A program made the position numbers and the translations under genes. DNA of 64,000 bases from Pyxidicoccus caerfyrddinensis (GTDB taxonomy: Bacteria; Myxococcota; Myxococcia; Myxococcales; Myxococcaceae): positions 372,001 through 436,000 of the forward strand of contig NZ_JAAIYA010000005.1 in NCBI RefSeq assembly GCF_010894405.1. Direction: 5' to 3'. A model generated the notes under the pieces. The model searched no databases and was not told where the DNA came from. It worked only from the letters and a program-made list of their open reading frames with translations. The stretch's first letter is position 1, and each line of letters begins with the position of its first letter. Shown here one piece after another: positions 1 to 9,470 of this stretch.

Positions 1-973
1 GGTCGCCCGAGCTGGAAGCGCCGCCGAGCTTCGGCTCCCAGCGCAGGTCCACCGCACGGGGGATGGGCCCGTAGCCTTCCTTGATGGCGTCGTGGCCGAA
101 GAAGCCGCTGGGGCCGCCGGGAATCACCGCGTTGGGCGCGGCCCAGGTGACGAAGGCCTGGCCCATGCCCTCGCGCGTGGACTGCTCGGAGAAGGCGGAG
201 TCGGCGGCAAACGCCTCCGCCAGCACGTCCGAGGACGCCGCGGGCGCGGCCGGAGCCGTGTCGGTGGACACCGCCGAGAAGGAGGGCGGCACGGCAAGCG
301 GGCCGCGAGCCTTGCCGAACACAGCGGCCGCGAGCCGCCACGGGCCTTCCGGCGTCCGCGTCCACACCGTGAGGTAGCGCTGGTAGCGCTTGGCGGGCTT
401 CGGCTTGGGTGGCGCTCCAGGTGCGGCAGGCGCTCCAGGTGCGGCGGGCGCGGCAGGCGCTCCAGGTGACGAGACGCCGGGCGCGGGAGGGGCCGCGGCA
501 CCGGGGGCCGCTGTCGCTCCGGCCGCTCCGGGAGCCGCGGCGCCCGTCGCCGCGCCTCCGGTCGAGTCGAGCAGCACCTGCCCCACCGCGTAACCCATCC
601 GTCCGTCCGCGCTCACGTCCCAGACCAGGGCCTCCGCGCTGAGGACGCCGTCCCGCTCCAGCGGCTCGGCGGAGAGCTTCGCGCGGATGGCGTCGACACC
701 GCGCAGCGTGTACTGCCCGTCCAGCAGCAGCAGCGCATCTGGGGCGGCGGACGCGGCAAGGCCCTCCGCGGACCCCTTCTTCGCCATTGCGTCGGCCATG
801 GCGGCTTCGGCGGCGCGAAGCGACTCGCGCGCCTCGGCCGGTGACAGCGCCGCCTTCGCCGTGGCGGCGGGTGCTTCCTCCGTGGACGGCGCGCGGCCGG
901 AAGCTCCCGGACCGGCGCAGGCCGTGGTGACCAGTGACACGAGGACAACGGCTCCCGCGAGCTGCTGCTTCAT
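1..973 (-). CDS. Lipoprotein with two NTF2/SnoaL-like domains (3' end outside window)
   Basis: The reading frame opens with MKQQLAGAVVLVSLVTTACA, a short signal peptide with a lax lipobox ending in Cys, so a membrane-anchored lipoprotein is expected. A first DUF4440/SnoaL-like segment (about residues 45-130, with LRGVDAIRAKL) is followed by a long Ala/Pro/Gly linker and a second similar segment (FFGHDAIKEGYGP) that continues beyond the left edge. Both match the pattern of NTF2-fold proteins that bind or turn over small ligands; no substrate can be inferred. GGAGGAAG sits just upstream of the ATG. Only 25 bases separate it from the upstream formate-tetrahydrofolate ligase gene, so co-transcription is plausible. 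The frame is stop-free to base 1, so the gene is incomplete here rather than broken. Confidence 0.8.
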   Translation of the reverse strand, partial: MKQQLAGAVVLVSLVTTACAGPGASGRAPSTEEAPAATAKAALSPAEARESLRAAEAAMADAMAKKGSAEGLAASAAPDALLLLDGQYTLRGVDAIRAKLSAEPLERDGVLSAEALVWDVSADGRMGYAVGQVLLDSTGGAATGAAAPGAAGATAAPGAAAPPAPGVSSPGAPAAPAAPGAPAAPGAPPKPKPAKRYQRYLTVWTRTPEGPWRLAAAVFGKARGPLAVPPSFSAVSTDTAPAAPAASSDVLAEAFAADSAFSEQSTREGMGQAFVTWAAPNAVIPGGPSGFFGHDAIKEGYGPIPRAVDLRWEPKLGGASSSGD

Positions 974-998
974 GACTTCCTCCGTGGTGTCTTCACAA

Positions 999-2654
999 TC
1001 ATTCGCCCTGCATCAGCCCGGTGATGCGGCCGTCATCGTGCACGGTGATGCGGCGGGCCGCCGGCTCGCGAGGCAGGCCGGGCATGGTGAGGATGTCGCC
1101 CGTGAGCGCCACCATGAAGCCCGCGCCCGCGGACAGCCGCACCTCGCGCACCGTCAGCGTGAAGCCGCGAGGCCGCCCCGGCTTCGCCGGGTCATCCGAC
1201 AGCGACAGGTGCGTCTTCGCCATGCACACCGGCAGCTCCGCGCCACCCAGCTCGCGCACCATCTGCAAATCCTTCATCGCCCCCGCCGTGAAGGCCACGT
1301 CGTCCGCGCCGTACACCGTGCGGGCAATCGCGCGGACCTTCTCCTCGGGGCTCTGCGTCAGCTCGTACAGGAAGCGCGGGCGAGGCGGCGCGGCGTCCGT
1401 GCGGTCCAGCATCTCCAGCACGCGGTCCGCCAGCTCCAGCGAGCCTTCTCCGCCGCGCGAGAAGCCCTCGCACACGGCCATCTCCACGCCGCGCTCACGG
1501 CCGAAGGCGCGCAGCTCCTCCAGCTCCGCCTCCGTGTCCTGCGGGAAGCGGTTGACGCACATGACGGCCGGCAGGCCGAAGGCCGCCACCGACTCCAGGT
1601 GTTTTTCCAGGTGGGCGAAGCCGCGCACCAGCGCCTCGCGGTCGGGCTCGGCCACGCGCGCGGCAGCGGCGCCACCGTGGTGCTTCAGCGCGCGCAGCGT
1701 CACCACCAGCATCACGCCCCGGGGCCAGATGCCCGCGTTGCGGCACTTGATGTCGAGGAACTTCTCCGCGCCCAGGTCGAAGCCGAAGCCGGCCTCCGTC
1801 ACCACTTCGTCCGCGTAGGCCAGGCCCATCCGCGTGCCCAGCACGGAGCTGCACCCGTGCGCGATGTTGCCGAAGGGGCCCGCGTGCACCAGCGCCGGCC
1901 CGCCCTCGCGCGTCTGCACGAGGTTGGGCATCAGCGCGTCCTTGAGCACCGCCACCATGGCCGCCGCCGCGTCCACGTCCCGTGCGCGCACCGGCTTGCC
2001 GTCCGGCGAGTGGCCCACGACGATGCGCGCCAGCCGCGTCTCCAGGTCCTTGAGCCCGTCGGCCAGGGCGAGGATGGCCATGACCTCGCTGGCGGCGGTG
2101 ATGTCGAAGGCGGCCTCGCGCGGCACGCCGTGCGCCTTGCCACCGAGGCCGACGATGACGTTGCGCAGGAACCTGTCGTTCATGTCCATCGCGCGCCGCC
2201 AGCGCACGCGCGTGGAGTCGATGGCCACCGGCTGGCCGTAATACACGGCGTTGTCCACCAGCGCGGCGAGCAGGTTGTTGGCGCTGGTAATCGCGTGCAG
2301 GTCGCCGGTGAAGTGCAGGTTGATGTCGGCCGCGGGCTCCAGGCTGGCCTGCCCGCCGCCGGTGCCACCGCCCTTCACGCCGAAGACGGGGCCCAGGGAC
2401 GGCTCGCGCAGGGCGGCCACCGCGCGGCGTCCGCGCTTGCGCAGGCCCATGGCCAGGGCCACGGACATGGTGGTCTTCCCCTCGCCCGGAGGCGTGGGGT
2501 TGATGGCGGACACGAGCACCAGGCGGCCCTGCTTGCCGCCCTGCTTGCCGAGCGCGTCCAGCGACACCTTCGCGCGGTTCGTGCCCCAGGGCAGCACGTG
2601 GTCGGGGGACAGGCCCAGCTCGGCGCCCACTTCGGCGATGGGTCTCAGCGTCAT
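999..2654 (-). CDS. fhs: Formate--tetrahydrofolate ligase
   Basis: ATP-dependent ligation of formate to tetrahydrofolate, giving 10-formyl-THF for one-carbon metabolism in the cytoplasm. The 551-residue product matches the usual family length of about 555. The nucleotide loop PTPPGEGKTT lies near residues 53-62, followed by conserved family segments such as the glycine-rich FGVKGGGTGGG and NLHFTGD. I place the start at the ATG giving MTLRPIAEVG because GGAGAG precedes it and the family begins there; an upstream in-frame start would add 29 non-conserved residues. The upstream gene is a same-strand secreted protein behind a terminator-like hairpin. A lipoprotein gene follows after 25 bases. Confidence 0.96.
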   Translation of the reverse strand: MTLRPIAEVGAELGLSPDHVLPWGTNRAKVSLDALGKQGGKQGRLVLVSAINPTPPGEGKTTMSVALAMGLRKRGRRAVAALREPSLGPVFGVKGGGTGGGQASLEPAADINLHFTGDLHAITSANNLLAALVDNAVYYGQPVAIDSTRVRWRRAMDMNDRFLRNVIVGLGGKAHGVPREAAFDITAASEVMAILALADGLKDLETRLARIVVGHSPDGKPVRARDVDAAAAMVAVLKDALMPNLVQTREGGPALVHAGPFGNIAHGCSSVLGTRMGLAYADEVVTEAGFGFDLGAEKFLDIKCRNAGIWPRGVMLVVTLRALKHHGGAAAARVAEPDREALVRGFAHLEKHLESVAAFGLPAVMCVNRFPQDTEAELEELRAFGRERGVEMAVCEGFSRGGEGSLELADRVLEMLDRTDAAPPRPRFLYELTQSPEEKVRAIARTVYGADDVAFTAGAMKDLQMVRELGGAELPVCMAKTHLSLSDDPAKPGRPRGFTLTVREVRLSAGAGFMVALTGDILTMPGLPREPAARRITVHDDGRITGLMQGE

Positions 2655-2724
2655 GCCGCGACTCTCCGCGCGGCGCGGGCACGGGTCAACGATTGTAGTG
2701 CGCCAGGTGTCGCGTTGAACGGCG

Positions 2725-2757
2725 GGCCCTCCCGGCCTCATCCGGCGCGGGAGGGCC
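2725..2757 (-). terminator. Terminator-like hairpin after the Cys-rich protein gene
   Basis: A perfect 10-bp inverted repeat (GGCCCTCCCG at 2725-2734 with CGGGAGGGCC at 2748-2757) encloses a 13-base loop. It lies 21 bases past the stop of the Cys-rich protein gene and about 70 bases before the fhs start. There is no strong U-tract, as is common in GC-rich genomes, so factor-independent function is uncertain. Confidence 0.5.
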
Positions 2758-2777
2758 TGCTCACCTCGGCGCGAGGG

Positions 2778-3176
2778 CTACTGGCACTGCTGGATGCAGG
2801 TCTTCCAGTCGGTGCCGTAGTCGGCCGGGTCCAGGCACTTGGTGCTGCCGGGGACGGCCTGGCCGCTGCAGCAGCTGGTGACGTAGAGCGTGTCTTCCCA
2901 GCCGCCCGACGGCACGCAGCCATTCACCGGAGGCGTGGCGCAGTACTGGTAGCAGCTCTCCCAGCCGTTGTTGTAGTCGCTTGGATTCGTGCAGTACGTG
3001 CTGCCGGGCATCGCGTAGCCGGTGCAGCAGTACGTGCGGGAGAGCGTGTCATCCACGCCGCCCTCGGGGATGCACGCCAGCATCTCCGCGTTGTCCGCCG
3101 CCATGGCCGTCTGGGCGCCGAGACACAACATCGCCACACCCGCGAACGTCACACAGAGCTTGATGAGCCGAGCCAT
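2778..3176 (-). CDS. Small secreted Cys-rich protein with an internal duplication
   Basis: A 132-residue protein with a classical signal peptide (cleavage expected after ...GAQTAMA). The mature part is two tandem copies of a module of about 45 residues. Each begins C(I/V)P, continues with DTL and a CC pair, then the shared PGST, and ends in a CxxxC pair, giving six cysteines per copy. The spacing suggests three disulfides per module in an extracellular or periplasmic protein. I do not recognise the family. GAGGAG precedes the ATG. It is followed by a hairpin at 2725-2757, so it is probably transcribed alone. No enzymatic motif is visible, and toxin, adhesin or inhibitor roles are all unproven. 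Confidence 0.8.
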   Translation of the reverse strand: MARLIKLCVTFAGVAMLCLGAQTAMAADNAEMLACIPEGGVDDTLSRTYCCTGYAMPGSTYCTNPSDYNNGWESCYQYCATPPVNGCVPSGGWEDTLYVTSCCSGQAVPGSTKCLDPADYGTDWKTCIQQCQ

Positions 3177-3380
3177 TGCCTACTCCTCTTGGGGGTTGGA
3201 CTGCCGCCGGCGGTTGGGGACCACCGGGTGCTGCGGCTCGGGGAGATAGGAATGCGCGGTGCGGGCCGGTATCGTGGAAAACCCGCAAGTCAGGGTGGGT
3301 GCGGAACTCCACAGGGACGTGCGCCGGGGCGGCAATGGCGTCAGGCCGGGGTCCTGGCATCGTCCCCGTCTTCTGACGCC

Positions 3381-3950
3381 ATGCCTTCAAACGACACCCG
3401 TCTCCAGTGCGGTCCCTGTCTCCTCCGTCCGTGGCAGTCCGGGGACGAGGCCGCGCTCGTGCGCCATGCCAACAACCGCAAGGTGTGGCTGAACCTGCGC
3501 GACCTCTTCCCCCACCCCTACCGGCCCCAGGACGCGGAGTGGTGGGTGGGGCATGCGTCCTCGGAGCAGCCCCCCACGAACCTGGCCATCGAGGTGGACG
3601 GCGAGGCCTCGGGCGGCATCGGGCTGGTGCTGGGGACGGACATCGCGCGCTACTCGGCGGAGGTGGGGTACTGGCTCGGCGAGTCGGTGTGGGGGCGGGG
3701 GATTGCCACCGCGGCGCTCGAGGCCTTCTGCGGCTACGCCTTCTCGCGGTTCGCGCTCCTGCGCCTGTTCGCGCTGCCCTTCGCTGGCAACGCGGCGTCG
3801 TGCCGGGTGCTGGAGAAGGCGGGGTTCCACCGCGAGGGTGTGCTGCGGCAGTGCGCGGTGAAGGACGGACGCGTGCTCGACCAGGTCATGTACGCGCGCC
3901 TGCGTCCTGGAGGCGCGGCGGAGCTGGGCCTCCAGGCGCCTGGGTCCTAG
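3381..3950 (+). CDS. GNAT acetyltransferase, RimJ/RimL type
   Basis: A 189-residue GNAT-fold protein. The pattern LRPWQSGDEAALVRHANN at the N terminus, GYWLGESVWGRGIATAAL (acetyl-CoA binding motif A) near residues 96-113 and NAASCRVLEKAGF with REGVLRQC near the C terminus are typical of the RimJ/RimL subgroup, which acetylates N-terminal amines of proteins or small amines. The true acceptor cannot be read from sequence. The ATG at 3381 is chosen because homology starts immediately after it. The gene converges on the TauE/SafE gene, and the stop codons of both overlap in the bases CTAG (3947-3950). Confidence 0.9.
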   Translation: MPSNDTRLQCGPCLLRPWQSGDEAALVRHANNRKVWLNLRDLFPHPYRPQDAEWWVGHASSEQPPTNLAIEVDGEASGGIGLVLGTDIARYSAEVGYWLGESVWGRGIATAALEAFCGYAFSRFALLRLFALPFAGNAASCRVLEKAGFHREGVLRQCAVKDGRVLDQVMYARLRPGGAAELGLQAPGS

Positions 3951-4810
3951 CGCTGCCGGGCCAGGCGCAGGCGCCACAGCGTCAGCGGCAGGCCCACGCC
4001 GGCCACCAGCCAGGGCCAGGCGCCCGCGTGAGCCACCGCGGTGCGCATCGGGGCCGGCGCCTGCGCCACCAGGAGGAACGCGGCGGTGGCGAGCACGAAC
4101 ACGGCGAAGCCCCTGCGCAGCGAGGCCGGTGACACGCGCCCCGCGAGCCGCCCGCCCACGAGGCTGCCCGTCATCGCGGCCACCAGCACCGCGCCGGTGA
4201 GGGTCCACGGGAGCTGCACGTGGCCCAGGTGCCCCACGAAGCCCGCGGCGCACTGCAGGGCGATGACCACGAGCGACGTGGCGGTGGCCACCGGAGTGGG
4301 CAGGCCCACCAGCGCCAGCGCGGGGACGATGAGGAAGCCGCCGCCCGCGCCCACCAGGCCCGACAGCAGGCCCACCGCGAGGCCCTGGGCGAGGACGCGC
4401 GCCACCGGCAGCGTGGGCTCCTCGGGAGTGAGCGTGCTCGCGGAAGGAGGAGGCGCCTCCTTGCGACGCAGCATGGCCGTGGCGGCGGCGACCATGACGG
4501 CCGCGAAGAGCAGCAGCAGCGCTGTGGAGGGGAGGAGCGGGTTGAGGCGCCCGCCGAGGAATGCGCCGGCCATGCCTCCCGCGCCGAACACGAGCGCCGT
4601 GCGCCACCGCACCCGTCCGGCCCACGCATGCAGCATGGCGCCACTGGCGCTGGTGACGCCCACCACCACCAGCGACATGGCGATGGCCGTCCGGGGCTCC
4701 ACGTCGAGCACGTACACCAGCAGCGGCACGGTGAGGATGGAGCCGCCACCGCCGAGCAGTCCCAGCAGCACGCCCACGAGCAGCGACGCGGCGATGCCCA
4801 CGTACAGCAT
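3947..4810 (-). CDS. TauE/SafE-family membrane permease, probable sulfite exporter
   Basis: A hydrophobic 287-residue protein with the two-halved TauE/SafE organisation: GVLLGLLGGGGSILTVPLL in the first half and GLLSGLVGAGGGFLIVPAL in the second, each followed by several membrane spans (about eight in all). Members move sulfite, sulfoacetate or related anions across the inner membrane. Its start codon overlaps the rhodanese stop as TGATG, implying translational coupling, and it closes an operon starting with an ETHE1-type dioxygenase whose product is sulfite. Sulfite export is therefore the most economical role, by context rather than by any residue seen. Confidence 0.9.
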   Translation of the reverse strand: MLYVGIAASLLVGVLLGLLGGGGSILTVPLLVYVLDVEPRTAIAMSLVVVGVTSASGAMLHAWAGRVRWRTALVFGAGGMAGAFLGGRLNPLLPSTALLLLFAAVMVAAATAMLRRKEAPPPSASTLTPEEPTLPVARVLAQGLAVGLLSGLVGAGGGFLIVPALALVGLPTPVATATSLVVIALQCAAGFVGHLGHVQLPWTLTGAVLVAAMTGSLVGGRLAGRVSPASLRRGFAVFVLATAAFLLVAQAPAPMRTAVAHAGAWPWLVAGVGLPLTLWRLRLARQR

Positions 4811-5415
4811 CAATGCCTGCCCTCCGGCCGCGCGACGGCGAGCAAATCCCGGCACTCGCGCAGCAACTGCTCGAAGCCCTCGGTGTCGCGGACCGTTCGG
4901 GGGGGCGACGCCTGGAGGGTGTCGAGCACGGCGGTCAGCGCCTCACGTGAAGGGCCCTGCCCGTAGATGGGCGCGGGCGTCTCCGGAGCGACGGCGCGGT
5001 GCAGGCCCACGAGCAGCTCATCGAGCACCCGCGACAACGCGGGCGGTGGGCCCGACGTCGGCCGCACCACGGGCAGCTCCGCGGTGTTCCACGCGAGCAT
5101 GCCGCCGCGCAGGTTCATCACCCGCGTGAAGCCCAGCTCCACCAGCAGCGCGGCCGCCTTCGCCGAGCGCCCCCCGGAGCGGCACACCAGCAGCACGTCC
5201 TCGTCATGCCGCCAGTCGGCGGCCGCGTGCCGCACGGTGGCCAGCGGCACGAGGCGCGCGCCGTCGAGGTGGCCGAGGAGACCGTCGAACTCGGAGGGCT
5301 CGCGCACGTCCACCCGCCTGAGGTGGGCCGCGGCGGGGAGCGCCGCGAGCTGGCGCACGTCCACGTCGCGGTAGCCGGCGGGGTTCGGAGTGGCGTTGTC
5401 GAAGAGTGTAGGCAT
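4810..5415 (-). CDS. Rhodanese-domain sulfurtransferase with a C-terminal extension
   Basis: The N-terminal half (about residues 8-110) is a single rhodanese domain with VDVREPSEFDGLLGHLDGA and the active-site loop CRSGGRSA, whose Cys would carry the persulfide. A C-terminal extension of about 85 residues has no recognised motif. In this operon it could combine persulfide with sulfite to give thiosulfate, as rhodanese does in mitochondrial sulfide oxidation. I favour the ATG at 5415, which has GGAG seven bases upstream; the in-frame ATG at 5427 would place its ribosome site inside a hairpin at 5428-5451. It is 129-141 bases downstream of the dioxygenase gene and overlaps the exporter gene by one base. 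Confidence 0.9.
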   Translation of the reverse strand: MPTLFDNATPNPAGYRDVDVRQLAALPAAAHLRRVDVREPSEFDGLLGHLDGARLVPLATVRHAAADWRHDEDVLLVCRSGGRSAKAAALLVELGFTRVMNLRGGMLAWNTAELPVVRPTSGPPPALSRVLDELLVGLHRAVAPETPAPIYGQGPSREALTAVLDTLQASPPRTVRDTEGFEQLLRECRDLLAVARPEGRH

Positions 5416-5427
5416 GAGAGGCTCCAT

Positions 5428-5526
5428 CTCGCGTCCTCGGTGAGGCGCGAGCCGGTGGTGGATGAAGGGTCAGTGCCCCTTCCGGTGAGAGCCGGAAGGA
5501 GATGCGCGGGATTCACGCTCCCGCGC
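5428..5526 (-). promoter_or_regulatory. Three consecutive hairpins between dioxygenase and rhodanese genes
   Basis: Within 100 bases there is an imperfect stem at 5428-5451, a perfect 8-bp stem CCTTCCGG/CCGGAAGG with a 6-base loop at 5478-5499, and a perfect 7-bp stem GCGCGGG/CCCGCGC at 5504-5526. Such stems inside an operon often slow exonucleases or partly terminate transcription, so they may set the ratio of dioxygenase to rhodanese and exporter. That role is inferred. Confidence 0.45.
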
Positions 5527-5556
5527 GGGCGTGGGGGGCCTGCTTGCTCGGCGGCT

Positions 5557-6255
5557 TCAGACCCGCTGCTGAGGCCCGGTGTGGCCGCACGCACGGTTGG
5601 CGGGCACCGCGACGTCCAGCTTCTTCGGGGGCGGGAGCTGGCGGCTCTTCATGAAGGCGATGAAGGCGTCGCGCGTCTTGCCGGCGAGGCGCGGGTTGTG
5701 GCGCTTCTCCTCGCCGATGGTGGACAGCGCGTGGCCGGCGTAGTCGTGGCCCGGGTACACCACGGTGTCCTCGGGCAGGGTGAAGAGGCGGCCGGTGATG
5801 GAGTCGTAGAGCTGGCCCGGGTCGCCATTCTGGAAGTCGGTGCGCCCGGTGGTGCGGACGAGCAGCGTGTCACCGGTGAAGAGGCGGCCCTCGCACAGGT
5901 AGCTGAGGCTGTCGTCGGTGTGGCCCGGCGTCTCCAGCACCTTCAGCTCCAGGTGGCCCAGGCGCACCACGTCCCCGTGGGCCACCTGCTTGTCCACACA
6001 CGGCGCGCCCCGTGCCGAGGCCAGCACCGTGGCGCCCGTCCGCTCCCGCAGCGTGCCCGCGCTGGTGACGTGGTCGGCGTGGACGTGCGTCTCCAGCACC
6101 AGGACGAGCTTCAGCCCCAGCTCCTCCACCAGGCGCAGGTCGCGCTCTACCTGCTCCAGCACCGGGTCGATGAGCGCCGCCTCGCGCGTGGCCTTGTCCG
6201 CCAGCAGGTACGTATAGGTCGAGGACTCGGCGTCGAAGAGCTGTCGGAACAGCAT
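5557..6255 (-). CDS. ETHE1-type persulfide dioxygenase (MBL fold)
   Basis: A 232-residue metallo-beta-lactamase-fold protein of the ETHE1 class, which oxidises glutathione persulfide to sulfite using a mononuclear iron. The iron-site motifs are present: THVHADH (near residue 57), PGHT, FTGDTLL and YPGHDY. The stretch GRTDFQNGD and the ending DVAVPANRACG are typical of ETHE1 and not of glyoxalase II. The ATG has GAGGTAG upstream and lies 28 bases after the predicted start of a sigma-54 promoter at 6294-6309. It heads a run with rhodanese and sulfite exporter genes. Family assignment is firm; the thiol carrier in this organism is not known from sequence. Confidence 0.95.
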   Translation of the reverse strand: MLFRQLFDAESSTYTYLLADKATREAALIDPVLEQVERDLRLVEELGLKLVLVLETHVHADHVTSAGTLRERTGATVLASARGAPCVDKQVAHGDVVRLGHLELKVLETPGHTDDSLSYLCEGRLFTGDTLLVRTTGRTDFQNGDPGQLYDSITGRLFTLPEDTVVYPGHDYAGHALSTIGEEKRHNPRLAGKTRDAFIAFMKSRQLPPPKKLDVAVPANRACGHTGPQQRV

Positions 6256-6293
6256 TTGCTACCTCATGCTCGGGTTGAGTCCTGCGCTTGGAT

Positions 6294-6309
6294 TGCCAGC
6301 ACCGTGCCA
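6294..6309 (-). promoter_or_regulatory. Sigma-54 (-24/-12) promoter of the dioxygenase operon
   Basis: On the minus strand the bases read TGGCACGGTGCTGGCA, matching the RpoN consensus TGGCACG-N4-TTGC(A/T) at all but one position, with the invariant GG and GC in correct spacing. Transcription would begin near 6283, leaving a leader of about 28 bases that contains the ribosome site. Confidence 0.85.
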
Positions 6310-6601
6310 GACACGGAGAAGACATGAGATGGGTCGCGAGGGCTACCCTCCATCGCGAGCCACACACGCGCTCCGTCCAGAGGGAGGTGCGTGTCCCCGG
6401 CGACTCCGGCCCGTGGGCGTGGAGCGGCCCTCCGTCCCACGGTCATGCACGCGGCCGGGTGTAACAGCTGAAACACCGGGGTGAAACAGCACGGCGGTCT
6501 CACGACGGTGGCGGGAGGAGCGCGCACCGGGCCGCGAGCCTGGGGCCGCCCTGGAGGACGGCTGCTTCCGCCGGGCTCCACCGGTGCGTGTGTCCCGGCG
6601 C
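6310..6601. promoter_or_regulatory. Upstream region of the dioxygenase operon with a putative activator site
   Basis: No gene is seen here. At 6467-6477 and 6480-6490 two 11-base half-sites, GCTGAAACACC and GGTGAAACAGC, form a near-dyad (the outer GCTG/CAGC and inner CACC/GGTG are inverted while the AAA cores are not). Its centre lies about 180 bp upstream of the -24/-12 promoter, a normal distance for a sigma-54 enhancer. The reverse complement of the first half-site, GGTGTTTCAGC, recurs upstream of the sulfide:quinone oxidoreductase gene. Confidence 0.6.
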
Positions 6602-7906
<1,305 letters not shown>

Positions 7907-7961
7907 CGGCGCGGCCGGGTCGGGACATGCATAGCCCGGCCCGGCGCGTGGGGGCACGCCC

Positions 7962-9224
7962 TCATGCGAGCCCGCGCATCATCAGCGACCAGTACATGCG
8001 CGGCAGGCCGTACTTCTTCATCAGCCACATGTCGCGCCGCTCCTGCATCGTGTTGATGAGCGGGAAGCTCGGCGTGGGCTTGCCGTCGTAGTCGAACTCG
8101 GCGAGCAGCAGCTTCCCGTACCCGGTGGTGAGGGGGCAGGACGCATAGCCGTCATAGCGTCCGGGAAGCGGACGCCCGGCCATGACGGCGAGCAGGTTGT
8201 CCACCAGCACGGGGGCCTGCTTGCGCACGGCGGCCCCGGTGCGGCTGGTGGGCAGGTCCGACGCGTCGCCCAGCGCGAAGACGTTGGGGAAGTCCGGGTG
8301 CTGGAGCGTGTACTTGTCCGCCTTCACCCACCCGGCGCACGGGCCCTCGCGCCACGACAGCGGGCTGCGCTTGATGAAGTCCGGCGCGCTCTGCGGTGGC
8401 GTGACGTGGAGCAGCTCGTAGGGGACGGTGACACGCTCCTTCCGGGCGGTCTCGAATGTGGCCTCGCGCTTCGCGCCGTCCACGGCGACGAGGTTGTGCT
8501 CGAAGCGCGCATCGATGCCGTAGCGCTTCACCACGCCGTCGAGCACGGCGGCGAAGGGCTTCACGCCGAAGATGCTCTTGGCGCCCGAGCCGAAGACCAC
8601 GTGCACGCGCTCGGAGATGCCGGTGCGGCGGAAGTGGTCCGCGGCCAGGTACATGATTTTCTGCGGCGCTCCGGCGCACTTCACCGGCGTGGACGGGTGC
8701 GTGAAGAGGGCGGTGCCTCCCTGGAAGCGCTGGAGGAGCTGCCACGTCTTCGGCGCGAGCCGCACGTCGTAGTTGCTGCTGACGTGCTCCGTCTCCAGCG
8801 CCTCGCGCAGGCCGGCGACCTTGTCCCAGTCCAGCTGGATGCCGGGCGCGACGACGAGGAAGTCGTAGCCGATGCGCAGGCCCCCCCGGGTGCGGACCTC
8901 CTGGCTCACCGGGTCCACTTCCTCGGCGGCATCCTGGAGCCACTTCACGCCGCGCGGGATGAGGCTCGCCTCGTCGCGCACGGTGTCCTCGACGCGCGCT
9001 TCACCCGCGCCCACCAGCGTCCAGAGCGGCTGGTAGTAGTGGTGCTTCGAGGGCTCCAGCACTGCGACGTCCTTCTGCCCCGCGCGAGCGAGCCGGGCGG
9101 CCACGGCGATGCCCGCCGTCCCGCCGCCGATGATGAGCACGCGGTAGCGCTCCTGCCGCGAGGCGACGCCGGACCCGGGCGTGGTCACCGGGTCCGCGCG
9201 GCCGGGCTTCTCGCTCGTGTTCAT
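7962..9224 (-). CDS. sqr: Sulfide:quinone oxidoreductase, mitochondrial (SQOR) type
   Basis: A 420-residue FAD protein that oxidises sulfide and passes electrons to the quinone pool at the inner membrane. The dinucleotide fold VLIIGGGTAGIAVAARLARAG is near the N terminus. The segment STPVKCAGAPQKIMYLA and the later YDGYASCPLTTGY carry the two redox cysteines in the arrangement of the animal mitochondrial enzyme, and LHVTPPQSAPD and FALGDASDLPTS are also conserved. The ATG at 9224 has AGGGAG upstream; the earlier ATG at 9251 would lie almost on the transcription start of the sigma-54 promoter at 9264-9279. A regulator gene follows within 60 bases. Confidence 0.95.
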   Translation of the reverse strand: MNTSEKPGRADPVTTPGSGVASRQERYRVLIIGGGTAGIAVAARLARAGQKDVAVLEPSKHHYYQPLWTLVGAGEARVEDTVRDEASLIPRGVKWLQDAAEEVDPVSQEVRTRGGLRIGYDFLVVAPGIQLDWDKVAGLREALETEHVSSNYDVRLAPKTWQLLQRFQGGTALFTHPSTPVKCAGAPQKIMYLAADHFRRTGISERVHVVFGSGAKSIFGVKPFAAVLDGVVKRYGIDARFEHNLVAVDGAKREATFETARKERVTVPYELLHVTPPQSAPDFIKRSPLSWREGPCAGWVKADKYTLQHPDFPNVFALGDASDLPTSRTGAAVRKQAPVLVDNLLAVMAGRPLPGRYDGYASCPLTTGYGKLLLAEFDYDGKPTPSFPLINTMQERRDMWLMKKYGLPRMYWSLMMRGLA

Positions 9225-9263
9225 GGGGCTCCCTGGCAAGACGTGAAACACGAAGGAGGCCTT

Positions 9264-9279
9264 AGCAGGGTGCGTGCCA
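9264..9279 (-). promoter_or_regulatory. Sigma-54 (-24/-12) promoter of the sulfide:quinone oxidoreductase gene
   Basis: The minus strand reads TGGCACGCACCCTGCT, differing from the consensus TGGCACG-N4-TTGCT by a single base. Predicted transcription start is near 9253, leaving about 29 bases before the ATG at 9224, almost identical to the geometry at the dioxygenase operon. Confidence 0.88.
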
Positions 9280-9322
9280 CACTCGTCCTCCGGGGCTGGC
9301 TTCGGGTGCGCGGGGCGACACA

Positions 9323-9353
9323 GTGTTTCCCCCGCGTTTCATGGTGTTTCAGC
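9323..9353. promoter_or_regulatory. Cluster of TTTC elements between divergent sqr and cytochrome genes
   Basis: Three TTTC-containing elements occur in 31 bases: GTGTTTCC (9323-9330), GCGTTTCA (9334-9341) and GGTGTTTCAGC (9343-9353). The last is identical to the half-site at 6467-6477. The cluster is about 70 bp upstream of the sqr -24/-12 promoter and 120 bp upstream of the cytochrome gene, so one activator could serve both. A fourth copy, GTGTTTCGGC, lies near 9398. No good -24/-12 element was found facing the cytochrome gene. Confidence 0.55.
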
Positions 9354-9470
9354 AACGCCCGGCTGCTGCAAGGCTGAAGCGGGCGGGGCCGGGTGGGTGT
9401 TTCGGCTACTGTCCCGGTTGGAGCCGCGCCTGGACGGAGTCGGACCCACGGACGCGGGACGGAGGGGACG

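Noticed and set aside
687..3380. Long open frame on the plus strand running into the GNAT gene
   Set aside because: It is antisense to fhs and the Cys-rich gene; only the part from 3381 shows protein-like conservation. Its length is a by-product of G/C-ending codons.
9360..9374. Sigma-54 promoter facing the TsdA-like gene
   Set aside because: CGGCTGCTGCAAGGC has only the GG and GC in place; too poor a match to call beside the near-perfect sites in the same region.
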